Assembly: GCA_902780025.1 (NCBI GenBank)
Contig: CACZDV010000031.1
Span: forward strand, 1 to 46,665
Source of the DNA: an uncultured Prevotellaceae bacterium
GTDB taxonomy: Bacteria; Bacteroidota; Bacteroidia; Bacteroidales; Bacteroidaceae
Direction of reading: 5' to 3'
DNA length: 46,665 nt
Below are positions 17,478-27,983 of the stretch, in pieces. How positions within the stretch are numbered: the first letter of the stretch is position 1; each line of letters starts with the position of its first letter. Below the pieces are notes generated by a model, which was given only the letters and a program-made list of their open reading frames with translations, was not told the origin of the DNA and made no database searches. A program made the translations under genes and the position numbers.

Positions 17478-19808
17478 ATGAAATCAAGACTATTACTCAC
17501 AACCGGCCTCGCCCTGCTTTTCTCGATACAGGCGATGGCGCAGACCCCCAAAGTAACTACTGACACCCGATTTGCCCGTGGCGCTACGATGGCCTTCGGA
17601 CGTATCAAATCAGCTTCTGTCAACGGCGGCAGTGCAATAGCCGAGCGCGGTTTCTGTTATTCTGAGACGTCAGAACCCACCATCGATGACAATCGAACCA
17701 CCTCGACCCTGAAAGGCTCTGAGTCCTCGGGTGTTACCGGCACTATCTACTGGTTGAAAGACCTAAAGCCCGCCACCAAATACTATATGCGCGCCTATGT
17801 CATCAATAAGGATGGTCAGGTGGGCTATGGCGATGTCATCAAGTTCTACACAATTCCCAAAGGAAGCATCAAACTGACGATGCGTGACGGCGGCAGTACA
17901 GAGGTCTACAATCGTATTAAGGAAGCTTCGCAGCGGGCTGTAGACTACTGGAATGAACTGACCGAAATGAAAGGCTTCAATCCCAATGTGGGCTTTGTCG
18001 ATGGAACACCGACCGCCGACTGCTCGTATGGTGGTTGGATTCGCGTAGGTTCAAATTCATCCTATCAGCGTACGGGTACCATCTTGCATGAGATGCTGCA
18101 CGGTATCGGCGTTATTCCTTGGGCTGATACAGAGTGGAGCCGTCATACCCTTCGTGCATCGGTCAATGGCGATGGCTACGGTACCGGCCAATGGCTGGGT
18201 GATCGTGTAACCGATGTGGTGCGCTTCCTTCAGAACTCTACCACAGCCAAGTTGAATGGCGACTACCAACATATGTGGCCCTTCGGCATCAACGGTGCTC
18301 ATGAAGACTCTGGCGAGGAAGTTCTCTATATTGCTAACAGTCTTGTCTGTCAAGCACTTGGCGAGGACGGCCTGCAGCACACCGACAATTTATTTGCTGA
18401 GCCTTACTATGCCATCAACCAGGAGGATACCATCAAGTATTACATCAAGAACGAGTCGAAGGACCGCGGTCTCTACACCTCGTACCTGAAACCTACAGCT
18501 ACGGGAGTGCTGAAGTGGGTCAGTATGACCAGTGAGGAGGCTGCCCAGAACGACAGCGTAGCGTGGTATATCACCTTCACCCCCAATAATCAGTACTACC
18601 AGTTCCGCAATGCGGCTACTGACCAGTACATTACCTATGGCAGCGGCATCAAGACGGCCAAGAAGTCGACGCTCACCGCCAATGAGAGCTGGCATCTGAT
18701 GAAAGGACGTGTCGACGTGGATGGCCAGCGTGGCTATTGGATAATCCATCCCATCAGTAACTGGACGCCGCCGTGTCTGCAGGCCAATGCCAACGGCAAT
18801 ACGACACAGGCCACTTTCGACATTACCAACTCTGCTGAGAACCAGCGCTGGCTCATCGTGACTATCGACGAGGCAAGGGCTTTTGAGGCGCAGGCGGTGG
18901 CACAGGTGAGGGAGCAGGTGGACGCAACCTTGAAACAGGTGAAGAGCCTGGCCGAAGTGCCCCATACCAGTGCAGCAGGTGTTGACGAGACTTTGCAGGC
19001 AACCCTGACCAGTATCGAACAGCGTATGAGCGAGGCTACGAGCACCACGGTTCTGGCGTTACTAATGGATGAGGCGCAGAAGGCGGCCAACGATTTCCTG
19101 ATGGCTGGTGTTACGCCGACGGCAGCTCCTTTCGACCTGACCTATATGCTGGTGAATCCAACGATTGACGAGAACAGCGACGGCTGGAATGGCTCACCCT
19201 CCATCAGCTACGGCTGCGGCGAGTTCTATGAAAAGACCTTTGACTTCAACCAGACGATGAAGAACCTACCAGCCGGTACCTATGCCTTCTGTGCCCAGGG
19301 TTTCCAGCGCCCAGGTTCCTATAGCAGCGCCTATCAGGACTATAAGGGTGGTACGAACAGGGTGAACGCCATCATCTATGCCGGTGACAAGAACGCGAAG
19401 TTGGCACATATCTGTGATACCCTTCTGGCGAGGAAGGTAGGAAAGGGCAACGAGGCTGCCGTCGCTAGTGGCAAGTATGTACCTAACGATATGCAGGCCG
19501 CCAGCGCTTACTTCCAGAAAGGCTTGTATGAGAATCAGGTCTTGGGCAGTGTGGCCACAAACGGTGGCTCGCTCAAGGTGGGGCTCAAGTCAACGTCTAT
19601 GCCAACCAGCTACTGGGCAATCTTCGACAACTTCCGCCTCTACTACTACGGTAGTAAGACGGCTGAGGAGGTAACGGCAATCAAGACCCTTCACCCTTCA
19701 CCCTTCACCCTTCACTCCCCTATTGTCTACGACCTGCAGGGACGTGTGGTGACGAACCCGACGAAGGGTCTCTACATCGTTAACGGCAAGAAGATGATCA
19801 TCAAGTAA
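17478..19808 (+). CDS. Secreted metalloprotease-like multidomain protein with T9SS-type C-terminus
   Basis: 776 residues. Order of parts: signal peptide (1-22, ending AMAQ); a fibronectin-III-like domain (about 25-127); a region with TGTILHEMLHGIG (HExxH at 204-208); a ricin-lectin-like segment (about 350-455, with QYYQFRNAATDQYITYG); a helical linker (about 460-550); a carbohydrate-binding-like beta domain (about 555-725); and the sorting motif VYDLQGRVVTNPTKGLYIVN near the end. The last motif is shared with the BspA-like protein and suggests export by the type IX system. The metzincin motif is not complete: there is no His three residues after Gly211, and His223 is the nearest candidate. 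A TTCACCC array (19690-19717) encodes residues 738-747, just before the sorting motif. Confidence 0.8.
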   Translation: MKSRLLLTTGLALLFSIQAMAQTPKVTTDTRFARGATMAFGRIKSASVNGGSAIAERGFCYSETSEPTIDDNRTTSTLKGSESSGVTGTIYWLKDLKPATKYYMRAYVINKDGQVGYGDVIKFYTIPKGSIKLTMRDGGSTEVYNRIKEASQRAVDYWNELTEMKGFNPNVGFVDGTPTADCSYGGWIRVGSNSSYQRTGTILHEMLHGIGVIPWADTEWSRHTLRASVNGDGYGTGQWLGDRVTDVVRFLQNSTTAKLNGDYQHMWPFGINGAHEDSGEEVLYIANSLVCQALGEDGLQHTDNLFAEPYYAINQEDTIKYYIKNESKDRGLYTSYLKPTATGVLKWVSMTSEEAAQNDSVAWYITFTPNNQYYQFRNAATDQYITYGSGIKTAKKSTLTANESWHLMKGRVDVDGQRGYWIIHPISNWTPPCLQANANGNTTQATFDITNSAENQRWLIVTIDEARAFEAQAVAQVREQVDATLKQVKSLAEVPHTSAAGVDETLQATLTSIEQRMSEATSTTVLALLMDEAQKAANDFLMAGVTPTAAPFDLTYMLVNPTIDENSDGWNGSPSISYGCGEFYEKTFDFNQTMKNLPAGTYAFCAQGFQRPGSYSSAYQDYKGGTNRVNAIIYAGDKNAKLAHICDTLLARKVGKGNEAAVASGKYVPNDMQAASAYFQKGLYENQVLGSVATNGGSLKVGLKSTSMPTSYWAIFDNFRLYYYGSKTAEEVTAIKTLHPSPFTLHSPIVYDLQGRVVTNPTKGLYIVNGKKMIIK
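19690..19717. repeat. TTCACCC heptamer array, four units, in frame
   Basis: TTCACCC occurs three times, then TTCACTC. It is read in frame as LHPSPFTLHS between the last folded domain and the sorting motif of the secreted protein. Confidence 0.9.
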
Positions 19809-21845
<2,037 letters not shown>

Positions 21846-21857
21846 TCGTTCCCAATA

Positions 21858-24800
21858 TCAGTAATTGCTTATCATTTCAATCTCCACAATACGGAGTTCA
21901 TTTTTTGTGTCTTCTCCATTTTTGGCTTTGAAGAGATCCAGCTCGCCTGCTGCAGGTTCGGCAACCTCCACGATACCGCCAAAGGCATCCTTGTCTTTAC
22001 CGGTACCACGTAGACGGATGGTTATCTCGTCAGTCTTGACGCGGCAGTTGGGCGTGAGGTGAATGTAGCCGAGACTGCGTTCCGTTTCGCCGCTCCAGAT
22101 GAGATGACGACCGGCATAGACCTCTAATGGGTAGCTGCGCAAGCGCCACCCGGTGAGTTTGAGGCATATATCGTCGATGACGGTTTTCTTTGCCAATCGG
22201 TAGGTAATCCAGGCGGTGGAGAGCCGCCCGTCGTTTTTCCACTCTGATAATTCGTTGTCGTCGTAGCTTTGAGCAGCGTGTTCGTTGTCGTAACCAGCCT
22301 TGGCAGAAATGATTTCGATACTTTGGGCTTTTTCTATATAAGAATGTGTTTGTGGCGTCTCGCCTCGGTCGAGATGGCCTTTCAGCGTTAGTTGTGGCAG
22401 GCATTTTTCATTTCTCACTTCCTCACTTTTCACTTCAATATATGCCGGCTTTACACCTTCTGCGTATGCAGAGAGATTGATGTTGCCGGCGTTCGTCGTT
22501 GTGCGCACCAACACGCGGTTGACACCGCACTCCACGGGAAGGTCGTAAGCGCCAACATAATTGTCGCTTCGGCCCGTGGCGATACCGCCAATCCACTTGC
22601 CCTCGCCCCACAGTTCGAAGTGAACCATGCGGTTATCTAACGGACAGCGGTGCCCCTGACGGTCAACGACTTCCACCTCGAAAAGCACCATGTCAGCACC
22701 GTCGGCCTTCGTGCCTTCAGGATTCTCGATAGCCGTAAGCTTCAGCTGATAAGGTTCACCTGCTGTTTCCAGTTTATATCGGCTACCGTCAGAGCCGTGA
22801 GCTTCTAACGTGCCTGGCTCGAAACCTACGTTGTCAAAGGTATAAAGGTAACGATAGCTCTGCTTGCCTTTGCCCAACGAGCGGCCATTCAAGAATAGCT
22901 CTACCTCATCGGCAGTAGATACCACATAGATGGGCTTCTTCAATTGTGCATTGTGCATTGTGAATTGTGCATTATCAGAGTTCCAATGCCCCACGATATA
23001 CGTCTGCGGTGTCTCAGGTTCCACCCATCCGTTCCACATCACCTGATGGGCAAAGTAGGCATCCTTGGGGATTCGCATGGCATCAACAACGCCGCTGGTG
23101 CGGTAGTTTGACTCACCACGGTGGTGGGTGTTGGTATCGCTGAAGACTATCTTTACACCACCCGACGACACACGGCTACCTGTACCAGGACGCTCACGCC
23201 AGTAGTCGTACCAGCGGCGCACCATCTCGACGGCCAGCTGATCCATGTTGTGGTTGTACTCTAATGCCGGGTTCCCGCGATAGAGCGGACCGTCGCCCTC
23301 TTTGTGGTAGGGGTAACTCTGCTCGTCCCAGTATTTACGTAGTCCCTCGTCGCGACAATATTCCATCGCCCACATCGGGTGCTTCTTGCTTTTGTTGATG
23401 TAGAGCATCTCACCACCGTATTCCGCCTCGTCAATATCGAGCATCTCACGACTGCCGATGGCTCGGCCTCCATGTGGGTCATACGCATCGCGGATGGCTT
23501 TCATCTCGAGCATGTGCTCACGGCTGATGCTCTCGTTGCCACTTTCGTAGAACAGTATCGAGGGGTTATTGCGGTTATAGATGATGGCGTCGCGCATCAG
23601 GCTGGTGCGCTGCTGCCAGCGGGCACCCTCCACGTCCTTCTCGGCATCACCGGCAGGCATGGCCTGCGGCAGTCCCACGCGGTCGCAGCTCTCCACGTCC
23701 TGCTTCCACGGCGTGACGTGCATCCAGCGTACCATGTTGGCACCTGACTGCACCATCAGTCTGTTCGAGTAGTCGCTCAGCCAGGAGGGCACCGAGATGC
23801 CCACGCCCGGCCACTCGTTCGACGTGCGCTGGGCGTAGCCATGCACCATCATCACGCGGTCGTTCAGCCAAATCTTGCCTTCGCCGAAACGAGTCTTGCG
23901 GAAGCCGGTGCGGGTGATGACCTTGTCGGAGCCAACCCCCTCCAAACCTCCCCGAGGGGAGGCTTCTTCCCGCTCGGGGGATAAGAGGGGGGTCAGGCTT
24001 GTCTCAACGGTATACAGATAGCCGTAACCCCACGACCAGAAGTGCAAACCGTCGACGGCCTGCTGCGCGCTGACCACGCGCATCTCGCCAGGCTGCAGGG
24101 TGACGGTCTCGCCTTGGAAGTGAGCCACCTCGCGGTTGTCGGCATCTAACACGCGAACGGTATAGGTGAACGTGTGCCCGATGGTGTCCTCGTTCCTGAC
24201 CTCCGACTCAGCGTGAATCACAGCCTTATGGTTGGCAACGTCAAAGTCGGTGGCATAAACGTAGGTGCCCGTCGTGCCGAGGTCCGAGTAGAGCGGCAGC
24301 GTCTGGTAGAGCTTGCCCGTCAGATGCAGCCACACGTTCTTCGGCAGTCCGCCGTAGTTGGCGTTGAAGTTCTTGTCGTTCCACTGGTAGCGGCTGTTCA
24401 GCGTGCGGTCGCGGTACGTCCAGCTGTTGTCGCAGCGCACCGCTATCACGTTCTCACCTTTTTTAATATAAGGTGTCAGGTCGAAACCGAAGGCCATCAC
24501 CCCGTTGTCGGAGAATCCCACCTTCTGGCCGTTCACCCACACGTCGGCCCCCTGCCGCGCACCCTCGAACTCAACGAACACCTTGCCCTGTACGTCTTCT
24601 CCAGAAAGTGCGAACGTCTTGCGATACCAGCAGACGGTGTCCGTCAAGTCCACAATATCCTTCCGGAACGCCTCGTCGCCGTTGAAGGCATAGGGCAACG
24701 TCACCTGCTGCCACTGGTTGTCGTCATAATCCACTTGGGCAGCTTCCGTGAAGTCACCCACCATTAGCCGCCAGTCAGCGTTGAAATTCAGCTTCTGTCG

Positions 24801-24872
24801 CTCTGTTCCATTTGCGGAAATGCTGATTGCGAATATCATCAGCATGACATATCCAAATAATATCTTTTTCAT
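21858..24872 (-). CDS. Glycoside hydrolase family 2 enzyme (beta-galactosidase-like)
   Basis: 1004 residues, exported (signal about 1-20). A GH2 sugar-binding jelly roll (about 25-190) leads into an Ig-like domain (about 190-330) and the catalytic barrel, with the candidate acid/base Glu in FYESGNES (near 445) and the candidate nucleophile Glu in WAMEYC (near 503). DUF4982/Ig-like domains follow (about 640-800), then a C-terminal discoidin-like domain. The enzyme removes a beta-linked sugar from plant or host glycans; the exact sugar cannot be told. It starts 7 bases after GH115, so both are one transcript. It carries three repeat insertions in one gene: a GC-rich element (residues about 292-314), a TTGTGCA array (634-643) and a degraded heptamer stretch (811-823). 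Confidence 0.92.
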   Translation of the reverse strand: MKKILFGYVMLMIFAISISANGTERQKLNFNADWRLMVGDFTEAAQVDYDDNQWQQVTLPYAFNGDEAFRKDIVDLTDTVCWYRKTFALSGEDVQGKVFVEFEGARQGADVWVNGQKVGFSDNGVMAFGFDLTPYIKKGENVIAVRCDNSWTYRDRTLNSRYQWNDKNFNANYGGLPKNVWLHLTGKLYQTLPLYSDLGTTGTYVYATDFDVANHKAVIHAESEVRNEDTIGHTFTYTVRVLDADNREVAHFQGETVTLQPGEMRVVSAQQAVDGLHFWSWGYGYLYTVETSLTPLLSPEREEASPRGGLEGVGSDKVITRTGFRKTRFGEGKIWLNDRVMMVHGYAQRTSNEWPGVGISVPSWLSDYSNRLMVQSGANMVRWMHVTPWKQDVESCDRVGLPQAMPAGDAEKDVEGARWQQRTSLMRDAIIYNRNNPSILFYESGNESISREHMLEMKAIRDAYDPHGGRAIGSREMLDIDEAEYGGEMLYINKSKKHPMWAMEYCRDEGLRKYWDEQSYPYHKEGDGPLYRGNPALEYNHNMDQLAVEMVRRWYDYWRERPGTGSRVSSGGVKIVFSDTNTHHRGESNYRTSGVVDAMRIPKDAYFAHQVMWNGWVEPETPQTYIVGHWNSDNAQFTMHNAQLKKPIYVVSTADEVELFLNGRSLGKGKQSYRYLYTFDNVGFEPGTLEAHGSDGSRYKLETAGEPYQLKLTAIENPEGTKADGADMVLFEVEVVDRQGHRCPLDNRMVHFELWGEGKWIGGIATGRSDNYVGAYDLPVECGVNRVLVRTTTNAGNINLSAYAEGVKPAYIEVKSEEVRNEKCLPQLTLKGHLDRGETPQTHSYIEKAQSIEIISAKAGYDNEHAAQSYDDNELSEWKNDGRLSTAWITYRLAKKTVIDDICLKLTGWRLRSYPLEVYAGRHLIWSGETERSLGYIHLTPNCRVKTDEITIRLRGTGKDKDAFGGIVEVAEPAAGELDLFKAKNGEDTKNELRIVEIEMISNY
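22404..22438. repeat. Degraded heptamer array in the GH2 gene
   Basis: TTTCATTTCTCACTTCCTCA followed by CTTTTCACTTC is an imperfect 7-8-base repeat of the TTCTCAC type, read on the minus strand as EVKSEEVRNEK in a linker before the C-terminal domain. Confidence 0.6.
22944..22971. repeat. TTGTGCA heptamer array, four units, in the GH2 gene
   Basis: TTGTGCA at 22944-22950, 22951-22957 and 22965-22971, with TTGTGAA at 22958-22964. On the coding strand it reads NAQFTMHNAQL, in frame, between two beta domains. Confidence 0.9.
23932..23996. repeat. GC-rich two-hairpin element in the GH2 gene
   Basis: It contains CCTCCCCGAGGGGAGG, a spacer and CCCGCTCGGGGG, with AACCCCCTCC and GAGGGGGGT at the ends. 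The layout matches 8671-8742. On the coding strand it reads, in frame, LTPLLSPEREEASPRGGLEG, in a loop of the Ig-like domain. Confidence 0.85.
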
Positions 24873-24879
24873 CTTTTAG

Positions 24880-27168
24880 CTATTTTCTGTTCGTCAGTAA
24901 TTTGATTTTCCATTGGTCCACAACAATACGGTTGTCGAGTGCGCGAATAGTTAAGGTGTGAGACCCTGTCTCGAGTTGGACACGGATATCGCGGTGTGCT
25001 TGTTGACGGAGAACATTCTCCTTCCAACGCTCAGAACGGAAAGGCTCTTTCATATTGAAAATCACAGGTGCCTGATCATCAATGCTAACATTGAAGCATA
25101 AGTCACCGTTATCGGCGGGATGAGTAGGGATGAGTGCAAACTGAAGGTTATATTCACCTGCTTGTTCTATTTCGAAATGGTAGGTGAGCGTACCGTCCTT
25201 TGGCAAGGCTACAGCATTCATCGAATGACCCAGCATTTGAATGATCCTCACACCATCAGAGGCATTAGTGTAATCAGCGGCATTGACAAGTGATTCAGAA
25301 TCCTTTCCTTGTGATTTACTCAAAGTCGCATAAACATCTTCAAATACGGGCAGTAGTCTGGGGGCTGCGTTCATAAGATAGCACCATTTACCACCATTCA
25401 TCTCATTGTAGCGTTTGGTGAGTGATTGTATTTCCTCGTAGGCGTGATGACTTTGGGCAGAATCACCGAGAATCTTGGCGTTCATGGCTGCAGTGGCAAA
25501 TATGGGGTATTCGATGGCTGCAAAGAAAGCATCGGCAAGTTCTGGTCGCACATAACAACAAGTAGCACTGATCTCTGCTTTCAGATGTTCAAAGGCTGAT
25601 AGGCGGTTGGCGGCCTCAATAGTTGTCAACGGAACCTGCGTCACAGACGAGAGACCGCGATGGTAGTGTTTCTTGTCAAGTTCTACCTGTGTCCATCCCA
25701 TGAACTCAGGACGGCGCTCGCCGCAAAGACGATAGTATTCGTACATGGAGGGGAAGAGCCGTTTGCCAGCTTCTTGTCCGAATTGACGGCAGAGCCAATT
25801 CTGTAGGTGGTCGTTCAAGGTTTCGTCATTAATGCTCTCGATGTTCCACGCTAAATCGAGAAATAACTCCAAGTCATAGCCAGCCACCTTTGGATCGTGG
25901 ACATTCGCTATCCACAGACGGCGGCAATGATGGTCATAGGCCTCACGTAGTTCATTGTAAATGAGGCCTGGCTGTGTCGTTGTCAGCCATAGATAATCGT
26001 GTGGACGCCCCCAGTAACTGAGGTGGTAATAAACACCGCCTCCACCCGTTCGCTGTTGTTCCTGGACATTCGGCAGGCGAGTTATGTAACCATAGTTGTC
26101 ATCACACCACATCAGCGTCACGTAGTCGGGTACTCGCAATCCGCCCTCGTAGAGTTGCAACACTTCTTTATAAGGAACGAACATCTGTATCTGTTTCTCG
26201 GGGTCACCGATATATTTCCGAATCAACTCCTGCTGGTCGTCAATGACCTGCTGCAGTCCCGCCAGTTTCTCCTGCTCCGTAATATATCCTTCCATTGCAC
26301 CGTCGTGGATGCCACGCATGCCGATGGTGAATATATTATCTTTCGACGTTCTGATTTCTTGCAAACGTTCTGCCCAGTACTGTTGTACAGCTTCGCGGTT
26401 GGTCTTGTAGTTGAAGTGTCCACGCTGTTCCACATTCCACTCTCCGACGTTGTTTCTCAGCAACGGTTCGCAGTGACTGGTCCCGATGATAATACCGCAA
26501 GAGTCAGCTGTTTTCTTGGCATCTGGTGTCTGGAAGAAGGCCATTGTCCCTTCGTGCATTGCTGGCCAGATAGTGTTTCCGCGCAGACGCAGCAGCAATT
26601 CGAAAATCTTCCGATAGGTCTTAGATCCAATCTGTCCTTTCGCCCCCCGTTCGAAATAGTTGCTCCAGGGGCGGAGACTCCAGTCTTCATCGTTGAGGAA
26701 GATGCCGCGATACGTTACACTCGGATGCTGTTCACTCACGAAATCTTCATCTATCATCAATATCGTTTTCTTTTCAGGTATTACGTCGCCCCACCACACC
26801 CATGGTGAGACGCCCGCCAGTCGAGACAGTTCCAATAGTCCGTAGGCCATGCCACGACCATTGCTGCCCTCAACGATGATCTTACCTCTTTTTGTATAAA
26901 TGCGGAAACCATCGGCTGGTAATGTCGAAGTCTGAACTACTCTGACACTTGCCTCGGTAGAGGCTACTGGCGTCATACCCGTTACCTGTCGCATGTCATC
27001 TTTCCACATCTCCAGAGCAGTCGTTACTACCGCCTCAGTCTTCCTTGGTATCTGATACGTCACTGGAGATTGGCCGTCAAACCATACCACCTTTTGGGGT
27101 GTAGTAGCCTCAGTTTCGTTGAAGAGTGATGCCAAAGTTAGTATGACAATTGTCAATTCTATTTTCAT
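24880..27168 (-). CDS. Glycoside hydrolase family 115 (alpha-glucuronidase)
   Basis: 762 residues with a short signal peptide. GH115 enzymes remove (4-O-methyl-)glucuronic acid from xylan side chains or related glycans. Recognisable family segments are YGLLELSRLAGVSPWVWWGD, YRGIFLNDEDWSLRPW, LRLRGNTIWPAMHEGT and, further on, VTLMWCDDNYGYITRLP. The C-terminal part (about 640-762) is the GH115 C-terminal beta domain. Encoded directly before a GH2 enzyme, it suggests joint removal of side sugars from glucuronoxylan or arabinogalactan. A TAAATTTG box on the minus strand (27229-27222) may be its -7 element. No SusC/SusD pair is in the window, so it is not a full polysaccharide utilisation locus here. 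Confidence 0.93.
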   Translation of the reverse strand: MKIELTIVILTLASLFNETEATTPQKVVWFDGQSPVTYQIPRKTEAVVTTALEMWKDDMRQVTGMTPVASTEASVRVVQTSTLPADGFRIYTKRGKIIVEGSNGRGMAYGLLELSRLAGVSPWVWWGDVIPEKKTILMIDEDFVSEQHPSVTYRGIFLNDEDWSLRPWSNYFERGAKGQIGSKTYRKIFELLLRLRGNTIWPAMHEGTMAFFQTPDAKKTADSCGIIIGTSHCEPLLRNNVGEWNVEQRGHFNYKTNREAVQQYWAERLQEIRTSKDNIFTIGMRGIHDGAMEGYITEQEKLAGLQQVIDDQQELIRKYIGDPEKQIQMFVPYKEVLQLYEGGLRVPDYVTLMWCDDNYGYITRLPNVQEQQRTGGGGVYYHLSYWGRPHDYLWLTTTQPGLIYNELREAYDHHCRRLWIANVHDPKVAGYDLELFLDLAWNIESINDETLNDHLQNWLCRQFGQEAGKRLFPSMYEYYRLCGERRPEFMGWTQVELDKKHYHRGLSSVTQVPLTTIEAANRLSAFEHLKAEISATCCYVRPELADAFFAAIEYPIFATAAMNAKILGDSAQSHHAYEEIQSLTKRYNEMNGGKWCYLMNAAPRLLPVFEDVYATLSKSQGKDSESLVNAADYTNASDGVRIIQMLGHSMNAVALPKDGTLTYHFEIEQAGEYNLQFALIPTHPADNGDLCFNVSIDDQAPVIFNMKEPFRSERWKENVLRQQAHRDIRVQLETGSHTLTIRALDNRIVVDQWKIKLLTNRK

Positions 27169-27221
27169 TTGGGATTGGTTTGTAGTACATCGTTATGTAA
27201 TTAGTAGTTTGTATTTGGCCG

Positions 27222-27229
27222 CAAATTTA
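27222..27229 (-). promoter_or_regulatory. -7 box of the GH115-GH2 operon
   Basis: TAAATTTG on the minus strand fits TAnnTTTG, 53 bases before the GH115 start. No good -33 box is seen. Confidence 0.4.
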
Positions 27230-27282
27230 CAAAAAAGGAGCGAAAAAATGCCAATGAGTGCAGAAATTACAGGAAAAATGCC

Positions 27283-27290
27283 TAAATTTG
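27283..27290 (+). promoter_or_regulatory. -7 box of the B3/4-ABC exporter operon
   Basis: TAAATTTG on the plus strand fits TAnnTTTG. The transcript would begin near 27296, which favours the start at 27318 over the upstream ATG at 27258. Confidence 0.5.
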
Positions 27291-27317
27291 CAGCGAATAG
27301 ATGTTAGTGAAGGAAAT

Positions 27318-27983
27318 ATGAACATCATTGTATCACAGGAAATAGAACAGGTATGTCCCAGTTTCGTTGGGGCTGCCGTCGAGGCACAGGTGATGAATAC
27401 GCCGTACTGCGCTGCACTTTGGGACGAGATTCATGAGTGGGAAGAGCGGTTCCGGCGGGAACTGACCACCGAGTCGCTGAAAGAACTGTCGGGCATAGCC
27501 GCCACACGTGCCGTCTATAAGAAGTGCGGCAAGGATCCCTCGCGCTACCGTCCCGCCTCCGAGCAGCTGATTCGCCGAATGCTTCAGGGCAAGGAACTGT
27601 ATCAGATTGACACGCTCGTCGACTTGGTGAACCTCGCTTCGATAGCCTTTGGCTATAGCATCGGGGGCTTCGATGCCGACAAGATGGTTGGCGATACGCT
27701 GACCCTCGGCGTAGGTCGCGAGGGAGAACCCTATGAGGGCATTGGCCGCGGGATGCTGAACATCGCCGGACTACCTGTCTACCGCGACGAGCAGGGCGGG
27801 GTGGGGACACCCACCAGCGACAATGAGCGAACGAAGATGACGCTCGAGACGACTCACCTGCTGGTGCTCATCAACGGCTACGACGGCGACGAGGCCCGTG
27901 TGCGTCAGAATGCGGAGTTCATTCAGGAATTAGTACGTAAATACTGTCAGAGCGATGGTGGCAACTATCATGTCTACCGATGA
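27318..27983 (+). CDS. B3/4 domain protein (PheT-like editing domain)
   Basis: 221 residues, a free-standing B3/4 domain as found in the beta subunit of phenylalanyl-tRNA synthetase, where it edits tRNA charged with the wrong amino acid. Segments such as RYRPASEQLIRRML, NLASIAFGYSIGGFD and ETTHLLVLINGYDGD are typical. Free-standing copies are thought to act on mischarged tRNA, but this is not shown for this group. The start ATG at 27318 follows GAAGGAA and lies downstream of the -7 box at 27283-27290. Its stop overlaps the first ABC exporter gene by ATGA, which is an unexpected partner. Confidence 0.88.
   Translation: MNIIVSQEIEQVCPSFVGAAVEAQVMNTPYCAALWDEIHEWEERFRRELTTESLKELSGIAATRAVYKKCGKDPSRYRPASEQLIRRMLQGKELYQIDTLVDLVNLASIAFGYSIGGFDADKMVGDTLTLGVGREGEPYEGIGRGMLNIAGLPVYRDEQGGVGTPTSDNERTKMTLETTHLLVLINGYDGDEARVRQNAEFIQELVRKYCQSDGGNYHVYR

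Noticed and set aside
21858-27168. A complete polysaccharide utilisation locus
   Set aside because: GH115 and GH2 are present but no SusC/SusD pair or regulator is in the window.
27258-27317. Upstream start of the B3/4 gene at 27258
   Set aside because: The TAAATTTG -7 box at 27283-27290 lies within this extension, and the protein matches its family from 27318.
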